DNA from: Thermomucor indicae-seudaticae
Lineage: Eukaryota > Mucoromycota > Mucoromycetes > Mucorales > Lichtheimiaceae
Reading direction: 5' to 3'
Length of the DNA: 64,000 nt
Assembly (NCBI GenBank): GCA_000787465.1
Contig: JSYX01000105.1
Span: forward strand, 1-64,000
In this document: positions 1 through 10,169 of the stretch, piece by piece
How the letters are laid out: the number at the start of each line of letters is the position of its first letter
Position numbering within the stretch: position 1 is the stretch's first letter
Notes under the pieces: generated by a model
What the model saw: the letters and a program-made list of their open reading frames with translations, nothing else
The model's database searches: none
Told to the model about the DNA's origin: nothing
Translations under genes and position numbers: made by a program

Positions 1-366
1 GCGACAGTCGGTATCACAAGCGACTTCATAAGCTCGCAAACATGTCCTGCATGTTTTGACGCTGTGATGAGACCAAAAAGCTACCGTAGAAAAAGATGGC
101 AGGAAGGTCAAAAAGCGATAAATGGAGCGTGCTTATGCATGAACCCAAAATGTCCGTTGTATAGGAGCGGGTTATCGATGCAGAATCTAGACGTTCAAGC
201 AGCGACATGCATCGCCTTGATAGGAGCCAGTCGGTTATTGTTGGGTGAGACCTTGGCTCCGTTCGACAGAAATTCAGCCGCTTGCAAAATGCTGAATACA
301 AACATTGAACCCCATACATCTGCGGGAAATGGTAAGCCATGTCCACACATTATATACAGCCTCTGA
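1..366 (+). CDS. C-terminal part of a Fanzor/TnpB-like (OrfB zinc-ribbon) protein, cut by window edge
   Basis: The frame is open from base 1 to the TGA at 364-366, so only the last 121 residues are seen. The fragment has a split zinc ribbon: CPAC at residues 15-18, then C-x4-C in CMNPKC at residues 46-51. This is followed at once by LDVQAATCI (residues 63-71). In TnpB and its eukaryotic Fanzor relatives this order, zinc ribbon then RD-x-NAA-x-NI, forms the end of the RuvC nuclease, and the Asp is the third catalytic acid. Here the Asp is kept (residue 64) but the preceding Arg is Leu. The tail ends in a basic and polar stretch. The N-terminal RuvC I and II motifs would lie outside the window, so activity cannot be judged. 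No stops or frameshifts are visible. It could be a live gene, a domesticated copy or a 3' relic; assignment is by motif only. Confidence 0.55.
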   Translation, partial: ATVGITSDFISSQTCPACFDAVMRPKSYRRKRWQEGQKAINGACLCMNPKCPLYRSGLSMQNLDVQAATCIALIGASRLLLGETLAPFDRNSAACKMLNTNIEPHTSAGNGKPCPHIIYSL

Positions 367-397
367 TGAACTATTTATAGTGGATGCTATGGCGGCC

Positions 398-440
398 TCC
401 ACCGATGGGGTGGATATGCATTCATCACTCCACGAGTGAT
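398..440. other. Two adjacent perfect small hairpins downstream of the Fanzor/TnpB-like ORF
   Basis: Bases 398-414 form TCCACC / GGTGGA with a 5-nt loop. Bases 424-440 form ATCACTC / GAGTGAT with a 3-nt loop. They start 32 nt after the stop codon at 364-366. In TnpB/Fanzor loci the guide-RNA scaffold and the element end lie at this place. They could equally be part of a 3' UTR, either of this ORF or of the convergent PITH gene. Confidence 0.4.
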
Positions 441-611
441 CCGTAAGTCCTACATAGAAATTCATGCAACCTGATCACTAACACCACTTTGTTTTATCTC
501 CTACATCAGACAATCAAAACCGTATGCAAACTTTTTGCCCGCTAGTGTATAGCATTCTATCGGCAAAAGGAAAAAATGGCCGGAGCCGGTGACAATTTAG
601 CCGCTCAATTG

Positions 612-1613
612 CTATTGGATGGAATAATCCATTCTTTGTTCCCCACTGGGAGTTTTGTGATCTGCAGGATTTGCACTTGCTTCGTACACTTGTTATGCAT
701 GATAAATCAGCTGAAAAAGTCGAATCAGACGCGTCGATCATATCTGTATTCCTTACCCGTTATAATAGGATCCCGCTTAAACTATTTAAAATGCTTGTGA
801 GGTTCTGATCTTACTTTCGGTCATTTTACTGGCTCACCTCTGTCCATTCCCCCTTGAACCCCACAAAGCGTATGATGCTAGTATCTCCACCGAAATTTTC
901 TGGGAAGTATAATGTAATATTTCGAACATTTGAGAATTTCGTCGCTCTTTATTGTCATATCTCGTTAGAAGTCCCAAACAATGAACCTGTGTAGACCTTG
1001 ATCCAGCTTTTACCTGGTTGCATATTCGATCACATCATCGGAGCCTTGGACAAGATCAAACGTCTGGATAGGCGTGTAGGTTTCTGCGACATCAAAATCG
1101 ACGTCGTCGCGATTGATAAACCTGACAAAAGCGCGAGAAACTTTAATGAAATAAGATACGACCACAGTAAAATAATGGTTATTACACTTTCATCGTTGAA
1201 GGCGCTGCATCACCTCTGTCTGTTCGAAGACATATTGACCGGAGCTTAATATTACCAGTGAACCTGATGTTTCCTTTCAGGGTGAGCCAAAGGCTGTCCC
1301 TGAGTCCAATGAAAAAACTGAGCTCCTTACGGAATAAACAGAATCAACTGCTCATCGGCGTCGCTTTCTACATACTACCAGTAAAAATCGCTTAGCATTT
1401 GAAAGTGAGCTACTGCAACATTGTAGAAACCTTTTCGTTGTCCAGTCGTTCATTCCAGGGCTTAATGACCGATTTGCCCGATCCAGGCACCGATTCGTTA
1501 AGACACCGAACATTGTCGCGGTCAATTCGAGAGTACAAAAGGAATTGGTCGCCCGAACCAGGCAGATCCTCGTGATCATGGTCGCAATGTTCGTCGTGAC
1601 AGTGGTGACTCAT
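612..1613 (-). CDS. PITH domain-containing protein (PITHD1-like)
   Basis: Small intracellular protein of the PITH family (C-terminal proteasome-interacting domain of thioredoxin-like proteins), here free-standing without a thioredoxin domain, as in PITHD1. The ATG at 1613 opens with a His/Cys-rich leader (MSHHCHDEHCDHDHEDL). It is followed by hallmark family segments: LYSRIDRDNVRCLNES, PGSGKSVIKPW, FTGNIKLRSI, INRDDVDFDVAE, FDLVQGSDDVIEY, and TLYFPENFGGD followed by VGFKGEW. The C-terminus reads YEASANPADHK and ends with TAG at 612-614. I assemble about seven exons; the first are 1613-1431, 1374-1331 and 1263-1186, and the fourth starts at 1121. All start and end in compatible phase. It is divergent from the BED-finger gene with about 180 bp between start codons. 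The His/Cys leader may bind metal (inference). Confidence 0.9.
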
Positions 1614-1793
1614 TCTTGAGCTTTGAAGCAGCCGTTGCGGGGATCAAAATGCTTTTTGTCATTGCATTGTGGGGGACGCACAGCGGAAACAACGTAAAAA
1701 AATACGAGTCCACAAAAGTAAGGTTTTAAACTTGAAACTTGCGTTAAAATCGGATTGTAACCTGATTGTCATGCAGAAGCCAAGCTGGGTTAG

Positions 1794-2906
1794 ATGCCTC
1801 GACCTCAAAGCGATATATGGCAGTACTTTACGGTGCATGAAGGTCCTGAGGGGCAAGGCCGCAAAGCTCGATGTTCGTTTTGTGGACATCAGCAAGCTTG
1901 TGGGATTACGCGTTTACACCAACATCTACTCCGCAAGTGTCCCAGGATCCCGATCGATTTGCGCAATAACCTGCAACAAAGAGAAGACGCACGAGGACGG
2001 GTAGTCGTTTCAGCCGCGACCATGGCGAATTTGACAGCTGTTCAACGTCAAGCTCTTGAACGTTCGGATCGTTCCGCGTCAGCGACTGCTGCTGCGGCTG
2101 CGGCTGCGGCTGCCCACGACATCGGTTACTCCATGGAGATCGATCGCGCTCTTTCGACATTGGCTGCACATGGCATTTCACCCTTGCAGCCCACTCCATA
2201 TGATGCTCTGCCTGCGTCAAACCTACTACAACAGCAGCAAGCAAGGTCGCCATTCCGATTTGACGCACCTTCACCTACCCTACAATATGCGCCAGCTAAT
2301 AGTAACTCGGCTATCCTTGCCACAACGACTGCAGCGCCTCCTGGCAGTATGACCACGAATACCTCTTCACAGCAAGCACGAACGCAATCCATGCTGGATT
2401 GGCATCTCGCACGTGCACTTTTCTCTGCAAATATTCCGTTTACTGTAGTGGATAATCCACACATGGCCGAATTCTTACGACGAATGCGACCTGGCTATGT
2501 CGTTCCTCGTCCACAACGGTTACAGCAATACTTGCTAAAGGAACAACATTGGGATCTCATACCAATGAACGACGATAATGCACCTTCACCTTTTCCATCT
2601 GCAGATACCCAACAGCAACAGCAGTTTACTACTCCAGTTGATAATACCAACACTTCTGATCGACCGATAGCGGAAACGAACGGAACCAGTAACAATAACA
2701 ACAACCCTGTACAGCCATCCTCCTCCTCTTCCCTGACCTCCCCCGCCACCGTATCATCCTCCTCCTCGTCTTCTGTGAATACCATACCAGCTAGTAGCAG
2801 TAATAATGATACAGAATCTGGTACAGCAATTGCTACTACAACAACAACTTCACAGTGCCGTCAAACTGCTATTACCCGAGCGTCTGATATGGACGGTAGC
2901 CTGTGA
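1794..2906 (+). CDS. BED-type zinc-finger protein, probably derived from a hAT transposase N-terminus
   Basis: Single-exon ORF of 370 residues. Residues about 8-50 form a BED finger: W...F at the start, CSFCGHQ (C-x2-C), then HQHLLRKC as the distal His/Cys pair. Residues about 205-240 read ARALFSANIPFTVVDNPHMAE and continue FLRRMRPGY. This resembles the segment after the BED finger in hAT transposases (DUF659 type), where the domain leads into the catalytic region. Here there is no RNase H-like catalytic core and no C-terminal hAT dimerisation domain. Instead the protein ends in low-complexity Ser/Thr/Gln/Asn sequence. Poly-Ala and poly-Gln runs are also present. A domesticated DNA-binding protein is the likely reading (inference). 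A truncated transposon copy is the alternative, but the ORF has no disabling changes. Confidence 0.75.
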   Translation: MPRPQSDIWQYFTVHEGPEGQGRKARCSFCGHQQACGITRLHQHLLRKCPRIPIDLRNNLQQREDARGRVVVSAATMANLTAVQRQALERSDRSASATAAAAAAAAAHDIGYSMEIDRALSTLAAHGISPLQPTPYDALPASNLLQQQQARSPFRFDAPSPTLQYAPANSNSAILATTTAAPPGSMTTNTSSQQARTQSMLDWHLARALFSANIPFTVVDNPHMAEFLRRMRPGYVVPRPQRLQQYLLKEQHWDLIPMNDDNAPSPFPSADTQQQQQFTTPVDNTNTSDRPIAETNGTSNNNNNPVQPSSSSSLTSPATVSSSSSSSVNTIPASSSNNDTESGTAIATTTTTSQCRQTAITRASDMDGSL

Positions 2907-3125
2907 AAGTACATAACTATATACACAATACCATTTTTATGTAACCCATATTTAGGTTATTGCTTTTAAACCAGCAGAAGAAAAATCGCATGAAAAAGAG
3001 TATTGTTTTTCGCATTCCCTCCTTGATTTAAAAAGGGGAACTGGGTCCCCGCTGGAAAAGAGGGGTTACTATCCCCAAAGCTTTTTTTTCTGTTTTTCTT
3101 TACCTTTCTTCCCTCCCTTTTCCTT

Positions 3126-4051
3126 ATGGCCATGGATACCAGTGTCTCAACTGCTTCTGCTGACGATAGTAGCAGCAGCAGCAACACCGAGGTACCCCAG
3201 CACGTGCAGGACCTCGTTTATCAACAACATGAAGACGATGAGGACGATGATTTTTCAGATGAGGATGATGACGACTTTGAACAAGAATCACTTCCACAAG
3301 TTCTTCGGTTGGATTTGCGCGGGACTCGTGTAGATTTGGACCGGGATACGCTTGTGAATTTACCTGAAAGCTTACTCATCGCCATGTTTCCTCAAGGACT
3401 CGTGCTAGGTGGAAATGACGAGGACGAAATTATATTTGTCGATTTTGACCCTGCTTGCCTTGACTATGTACTTGCATGCTACAAACGCGCCTCTTCTTGT
3501 TTTAGCCCACAACAACAGTATAGTTATTATCATCCTCTATTAAGTCATCGGCAACCCGTCATTGTGCTTCGAGAAGAACTCGAGTACTTTTGCGTGCCCT
3601 TCAAGAAACTCAGCATGGTCGATATGGCTCAGCTCAAAATGGCCTGCGGCGATCTCGTGCGGCGGCAGGATGCCATCTTTGAGGCGTTGGAAAAGAACAT
3701 TGCACGCGACAAGAATACGGCCGCAGAACAACATCTCATTGATATGCTATGTGACGCAGGATTTAAACGCGAAGACAGGTGGGGTCACCGTGCACTCGAA
3801 CCCATGCGCACTTGTGTCACGAGCACTTCCCTGGTCCTCATCGACATGACAGAAAAGGTCGCCACAGCACAAAAACTGCTCTTGTTCTGGAAGAAACCAG
3901 CTGTAAGTTAATTGTATTTTCGCTTTTTATTTCCCTGACTTATTGCCATTAGAGGAAATGTTGGTGGGAAGGCAACAAAGTCACCGTCCAAGGACATTCG
4001 GTTAAACTGTGGGCACGGAGGACTTGGACTCTGGAACTCGCTTTGGTATGA
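3126..4051 (+). CDS. Whi2-like BTB/T1-domain protein
   Basis: Two exons (3126-3902 and 3953-4051) give 291 residues. The acidic Ser/Asp/Glu-rich N-terminus (about residues 1-60) is followed by a BTB/T1 fold: LRLDLRGTRVDLDRDTLVNL, LPESLLIAMFPQGLVL, then IIFVDFDPACLDYVLACYKR. The C-terminal block, completed only after the 50-bp intron, contains RKCWWEG and WARRTWTLELALV. This is the conserved end of Whi2 and relatives, which in yeast activate the Psr phosphatases in general stress response and limit TORC1 under amino-acid shortage. Function here is by homology. A pyrimidine-rich tract lies directly upstream of the ATG. The gene ends 77 bp from the end of the convergent AQR gene. Confidence 0.85.
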
Positions 4052-4128
4052 ACATCATACATTTTCTTTCTTTCTTTTCTTCTTTTTGTTTGCATCATCC
4101 ATCTTTACTGCTTACAAAAGTAATGTGT

Positions 4129-7100
4129 TCATTTCGAATCAATATCCATCGCATCCTCATTTTTCCCTTCTTCACTTCCGCTTCCTTCTTCTTCACTATC
4201 ACTTTCTCCTTCTTGTTCCCGTTGCTTTGCAGCCAATTCTTCTTGCACAGACTCTAGCTGCTCTTGGCTAAGCTTGTACACGATTTGCCCAAATTCTTCA
4301 ACATCGTCCATGGTCACTGCCTCTGAATAATCATCCACCTATTCACAGACACACAAATAAACAATCTGCCAAAACAATCGTCTTTCGCGCCATGTAACTT
4401 ACACTTCGTTCTGTGGGATATGTCTCGTTGGGTCGAAGACTCAGTTGAACTGGTCGCTTCAAGAGCTTGTCAAACACAGGCTTCAACTCGTAGCAGTTCT
4501 CGAAAAGCTCCTTTCGGCAGAAAATGTAAAGACCTAGTCGAGCACGGGACATGGCAACAACGAGTCGTCGCACATCTCGGATATGGCCTACAGTCTTGGT
4601 ACGAACCAAAGAAAGAAGGATGTCTAGAAGCAGCCTCATTCGGTTAGCTGTGAGCATATGCAATAAAAGGATATCACTTACAGTCGTTTTGTTGGCCCTG
4701 GTACTGGTCTACAGTAGCTACGGCCGCCGGTTTGCCAAAGTAAGGATTCCAAGAACACCGTCGCTCAAGTACATCATTAATAAGTGCTTTTTGTCCATTA
4801 TATGTCGTTAATATGGATATCTTTTCTGCAGGATACCTGTGTACACTCAGTGTGTGAGCTTTTCTTTTATGGAACGAACTCCTTCCTTCCTCTCTCTCTC
4901 TCTCTCTCTCCATCTTACCCGCTTAGTCGCATATACTGGAACAAAGCCACGACGTATTCGGCTTCACCGAGGTTCTGATAGAAGTAGGGCACAGGTTCTG
5001 TTTCGCCCTTGCCTTGGTACTTGCCAACGTCGATCAGTTGATATTCGTATGTTAAACCTGCGTTTGCACGTTTGTAGACATCAGCGGTGTTGATTATCGG
5101 TAAGTCGCCCAGGTTCTTGTAACGCCAGCTGTACAGGTTGGCAATCGATGATCGTGCACGGCCCTTGTTATATACACATTCAGTACAGAACTCTCTTGCA
5201 TCTACCTTCCTCGTTCTTCCTTACTTGTGCATCAAGCTGTACGGTTGGTACACCAAGCCGAACAAATCGCGTAAACAGACTTTGCTCCATATTACCGTAC
5301 TGCTGGAATGCCATATTTTTCACGACAGGCGGCAACTGGTTATGATCGCCAATCAGAACCACGCGCTTCAGTCGATTCTTCCCGTCCTTGGGTTCTTGTA
5401 ATAAAAGAGGAATAAAGGTTTCCACCTCAAGAATCTGTGCAGCTTCTTCCATGATAACGTTGTCGTACTGGAATCCTAAGCTGACAAGCTCTCGCCGCTG
5501 GGTCACAGATGATAAGAATATGCAAAAACGAAAGGAAACCCGAAACGAATAATCGAATAGCTTACCTTGAGGGCAGCGTGTGTACAAGTCATGGCAATGA
5601 TCTTGGCCTCCTTTGTAATTAAATAGTTGGCGCGGTGGTAACCTGTACGTAACAGTTCAAACGGCCGAATACCCTCCAGTTCATCAAACATCTTTTCCAA
5701 GTGCCTGAAACATCCCTTGGCAGCTTCCAGCGCTTCTTCTGCGTTCATGTTGTCATTGAACACTGGATGTGGCGCGTTGGAAAAGAAGTACGCAAACGGG
5801 AAGTAATGTCGGATGCCGTTGACGTCTGCAGTTTCAGCGTATCGGATATATGGCTCCCACAAAGTCCGCACATGGCTATGATAGAAGTAGTTTGCAGTCT
5901 CGCATGTTGAGCCATGCTCGCCCGGTATTCCCAAAGACTTTGCCAGTCTATCGACTTCCTGTAACAGTACTAATCGTCTCTCCAAGAAAGATGATACACG
6001 GCCATATTTACTGAAGCTCAGCTCCGTATTAAGTTCCTCCTCGCCGTGGCCCAGACGCACCAGATGACGCACATCAATATCTGACAAACATATGCAGTGT
6101 TAAAACACGCCTTTTCGCCAAACAGAAAACTAGTCAATATCAGACATACCTAATTCGACAAGTTTCTCAAATATTTGGTTCAAGGCTTGATTACTATGGG
6201 TGACAATAAGTGTATGTTGCTCGGGGTGGTTGTGATAGATGTTGGCAATGATTTGTACAGCTACGTCTGTCTTTCCAGTGCCGGGAGGACCAACAACCAT
6301 GGTGAGACCGTGGTTTATGCCAGATCGGATGGCTTCCACTAAAAAATCATCAGTATCCAGCGTGCATACAAGACAGAACTCGTTGTTGCCTTCTTCATAC
6401 CTTGGGCAGGTGTGAATCGTACGGTATTCTTCTTGGGAATATCCTGTGGGTAAGGACCCATGTTTGGCAAATGATAGGTAGAAACCAGGAGTGTTTCTTT
6501 GGCCGAAGGAGCAGTCTTGTTCTTTTTGGATTTCTTCTTTGGCTTTTCGTCCGTCTCCTCAGATTCCTTGATGAACTCGATCACGTATGGAGGATTCAAT
6601 ATCTGACTTTCATCCGACTTGGCTTTTACTTCCTAGACACACCGCATGTTAGACAGGAGTGTTCCATATGCCAACACTCTTTCACTCACTTTGCCAGGGA
6701 AGCTTTCTAACAAATGGTTCCAATCCAGAAAAGTATCCCGGAAATTCAACTCCTGTAATGCGTTGGGGATATTGGTGTAATGTGCGCTGCTTGGATTGCC
6801 ATAACCCAGGAAAGTAGCTTGAAGCCAGTCTGGGACCACGACATCGCCCTGCATCAAATCCCTTATAGTTTCCAGCACGGATTTGAAGTTGTTTTCCTGA
6901 ATCATCGTCAGTTAGGCCACCCTCTGGTTTCTCTTTTCTTCGTTTTCATGCAGTTATCACTCACTTGGGGTTTTCTTCGCACCAGAATATTGAACGTCTC
7001 GTGCACGTCTTCCCGTTTACCGTGATGAAACTTGTCCATATCCATCTTATATTGATTGGTATCCAGAAACACGCGGAGAGTTCTCGATGTGCCTGTCCAG

Positions 7101-9391
7101 CGCGTTTCTCTGTCTTCCACAGTAGGTCTTTTCACTTCATCGATCGGTCGACCGTCGCTACCAATGACATCTGCAATTTCACAACCACGAACGTATTTGA
7201 TACCATAATGCGCCCTAAAGTCCATATCATCCGTGTATCGATTTGCTGTATTTTCATTTGCCTGGATAGTCAACAAGAACAGGACATCATGTTTGCGCAA
7301 GCTGTCCCACTCGCGTCGAATCATTTCGCTATACCGGCCGACGTCGAATGTTATATCTGCCTTGACGAACGCTGGCTTGTTTTCGCCGACTTTGATTGGG
7401 GCGACATCCACAACGCTCACATGGTCGATAGGGATAGCCATGCGTGCCCATCCAGCGAATTCAGTTTTCCGGTCTGGATAGGTTAGTCTGGGTGAAAGTC
7501 GCTTCACAACGTCCTCAATGTCCTGTCGGATTTCATAGCAGCTTTCTAAGCGGAATAGCGTGAAATTCCGTAATAAGTAGTCGTGGATCGTCAGAAACTG
7601 CAGATTGAGTTTTGGCAGTGCTAATGGCCGATCACCCGTGTAGAATTGAGCTTGAACAAGTGTATCGTTGAAAAGCATGTTCTACATGTAGAGTCTTTTG
7701 TTATACTTTGGCGTAATGCAATGCTTCGAAAAAGAAGACTTAACTTACCTCATCCGGATACAGGGGCATAGCATTGATCTTTTCTATCTGACTCACACGC
7801 TTTTCATACTTTGCAATCAAGTTTTCTATGAGAAACTGCTTTCTGTCAATCTGTTCCTTCAAATCTTCAACGATAGGTTCGCTTCGAATATCAACTGCTT
7901 CGCATAATGCTGCCAAGTTATCCACGGACACTGGATTGAAATGCCAAAGAAGATCGTCGCGTTGCTGAATGGAGCCATGGTTGGCTAGCGGGAGTTCAGG
8001 CAATACTTGTCGAAACTGACGAAATACAATATGCTGCAGTCGCGTAAGCTGCGCGCTATGTGCCCTCGTCATCTCAATGTCTGTCAGCGCCATACCCGTT
8101 ACATCATTAATTTCAAACTTTGCATAAAACGCCAACGTTTCCAGCTGTTGCTTTAAAAGTTCGACATCCTTCTCTTGCCGAGAATTAAATGGAGCCATTC
8201 GACATAAGGTCACAATTTGATGGTCGTCTAGTAGCGTATTGAAGAACCGTCGTGTTACTAATTGCGCTTCCAAGTCGATCAAAAACTCAAAGAATCGCTC
8301 GCAGTATAGAATAATGTCTTCAACGTCAACTTTTAAAAAGAGCATATCAGAACACTGCGTCTTGAGGTATTTCGATATCAGAATTAACTCACCTGGTCCT
8401 TCAGCTGGTATTTTATACAGCAGAACAATAAAGTCTTTCAACATGATACTCAACCAATTTCTTTCAAAAATCAACTTTTCCTTGGTCGCGTCATCTATTC
8501 CAACTCTTGTCAGTTGACGGTGAAGTGATAAACTTGGTTGTCGATTCCCTTGCCTGCTGCGTCAAACTTTTTTCTTGCTATGGTCCACAGTTTCCGCAGT
8601 TGACTATACTCTTCTAGGCTAGCTTCTCGTCGAGCATCCGTGGCCAAGTTGGACCATATGTCAATTGTGGCCAATCTGGAAAGACATAAGTTTATCTTTC
8701 TATGTCACTGCTAGTTAAGATGCTTCCTTACTTTCGACATTCACGGCTCAGGAGCGGGTTCTCGAAGCTCTGGAAACAGTGGATAAGAAATTCGAGGACA
8801 TAGCGTCGAATATGAAGTGGCAGATCAGAGGACTGAGTTGGTACGACAAGTCGTATCACTCTTCCGAAAAATGCAGCAAACTTGGCTTGATCAGATGCGA
8901 AGACGTCTACAAACACGCATCGGAAAATCAGAGATGAATTATAAGCAATCCTCTCCTTCTTTCTTTTTACCCCAAGGCGAGACACGTTGGTGAAACTTTT
9001 CATTTACAATGAGGCATATGGACAAGACATGGTTGACTGTCGCAGTGTTTTCGTCGAAATAAGGCCATAAATACTAACAAAGCAAGCGTCAGCCGAAAAC
9101 TGTTGTATGACCGAAATCGACTATATTTCGCTGAACCTTTTCGAGGTACTGGGTAAACTCTAACAGCATGAGTTTTCTTGCGTCAAAGTTTGTTTTCACG
9201 AGTTCATCCTCAAAGATGGATTCGACCACTTGCGCATTCCATTTTACTTTGGCGCAGTCATAGTTCTTTTTCGCGATCTGCGAGATGGAGTCGGATTGAA
9301 TGTCTTTGAGCGTGAGATTGCGTTGCTTTGGCGCGTGATCGACCGCTTCACTGGGTGACGCATGCAGTGGTAGGGTCGTCTTTGTATACAT
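4129..9391 (-). CDS. AQR: RNA helicase aquarius / intron-binding protein (Cwf11/IBP160)
   Basis: SF1 helicase of the spliceosome that binds the intron upstream of the branch site. Many short exons span about 5.3 kb, for roughly 1,450 residues, near the animal length. The N-terminal armadillo-like part contains [13 protein letters not shown] then YLWPYF. The middle holds [20 protein letters not shown], the NQYKMDM region and FNILVRRKP. Helicase motifs follow: [13 protein letters not shown] (I), [14 protein letters not shown] (II, EEAAQ instead of DEAD), GDHNQLPP (III), [11 protein letters not shown] (V) and [11 protein letters not shown] (VI). The tail is acidic (Glu/Ser/Asp). The first ATG of the exon is at 9391; first exon 9391-9137. 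It is divergent from TAF13 with 103 bp between start codons. A (TC)10 repeat lies in one intron. Confidence 0.95.
4891..4910. repeat. (TC)10 microsatellite in an AQR intron
   Basis: Ten perfect TC units lie between AQR exons (GA repeat on the sense strand). No function is implied. Confidence 0.95.
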
Positions 9392-9494
9392 TTCGCGCAA
9401 CCGGGTCGAACACAAACGTGTGTGTGCTCACAAACCCAAAAATCCTTTAGGTCGGTCATTCAATTTCAGCATGCACATACACCTTTGGAAAACC

Positions 9495-10055
9495 ATGAAC
9501 GATGGAGCCATCGGTAGTAGAGATTTAAGAGAGCAGCCTCAGCAACAACCGATCCAGCAACCACACCGCGAACCTGGAACAGGTCCCGGTCGACGGAAAA
9601 CTGTTCGTAGGGGCATGTTTGCCAAAGACCGTAAGTTTTTCGCTGTCTTTGCACGTTAAGATCTTGCCGATTTTGAGGATGTGCAAGATTTTAGTTAAAC
9701 CGCTCATGTACGGTTTTGGCGACGTTCCCAATCCAGCACCTGACTCGATCGCAGTCATGGACGATCTTGTAATATCGTATATTGTAGAAATGGTACGTAC
9801 GAACATGCATTGCGTTACGCTACGGTCGACGGAAAACTCAGCGTGACATACCAGTGTCAAAAAGCAACCAAAGTGGCAGAAAACCGTGGCAAAAACAAGA
9901 CGGGTGTGGAGGATTTCAAGTATCTTTTGCGTAAAGATAAGAAAATGATCGGACGTATCGAGGAGCTCTTGTACATGAGTGAGAATATCAGACAGGCTCG
10001 TCAACTCTTTGAAGAAAAAGAGATGGATCAAGAAGACGATACTGTCGCCCGCTAA
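9495..10055 (+). CDS. TAF13: TFIID subunit 13 (TAF13)
   Basis: Histone-fold subunit of TFIID that pairs with TAF11. Three exons (9495-9630, 9695-9792, 9855-10055) give 144 residues, the family's usual size. After a Gln/Pro-rich leader the conserved start reads MFAKDLKPLMYGFGD, continues with NPAPDSIAVMDDLVISYIVEM, and ends with FKYLLRKDKKMIGRIEELL and IRQARQLFEE. The phases (1, 0) fit exactly, and the join at 9630/9695 rebuilds the invariant LxxxMYGFGD motif. It shares a 103-bp bidirectional promoter with AQR and converges on PEX2 (114 bp between stop codons). Confidence 0.95.
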
Positions 10056-10169
10056 GTAAACTTATCCGACTCATTACAATGCGATATATTATACCTGTAC
10101 TCGCCCGACCGATTGTTTGTAATAAATCGTCCAAACTAAGCATTCTCGTCAAGGATTCATAGCCTGCTT

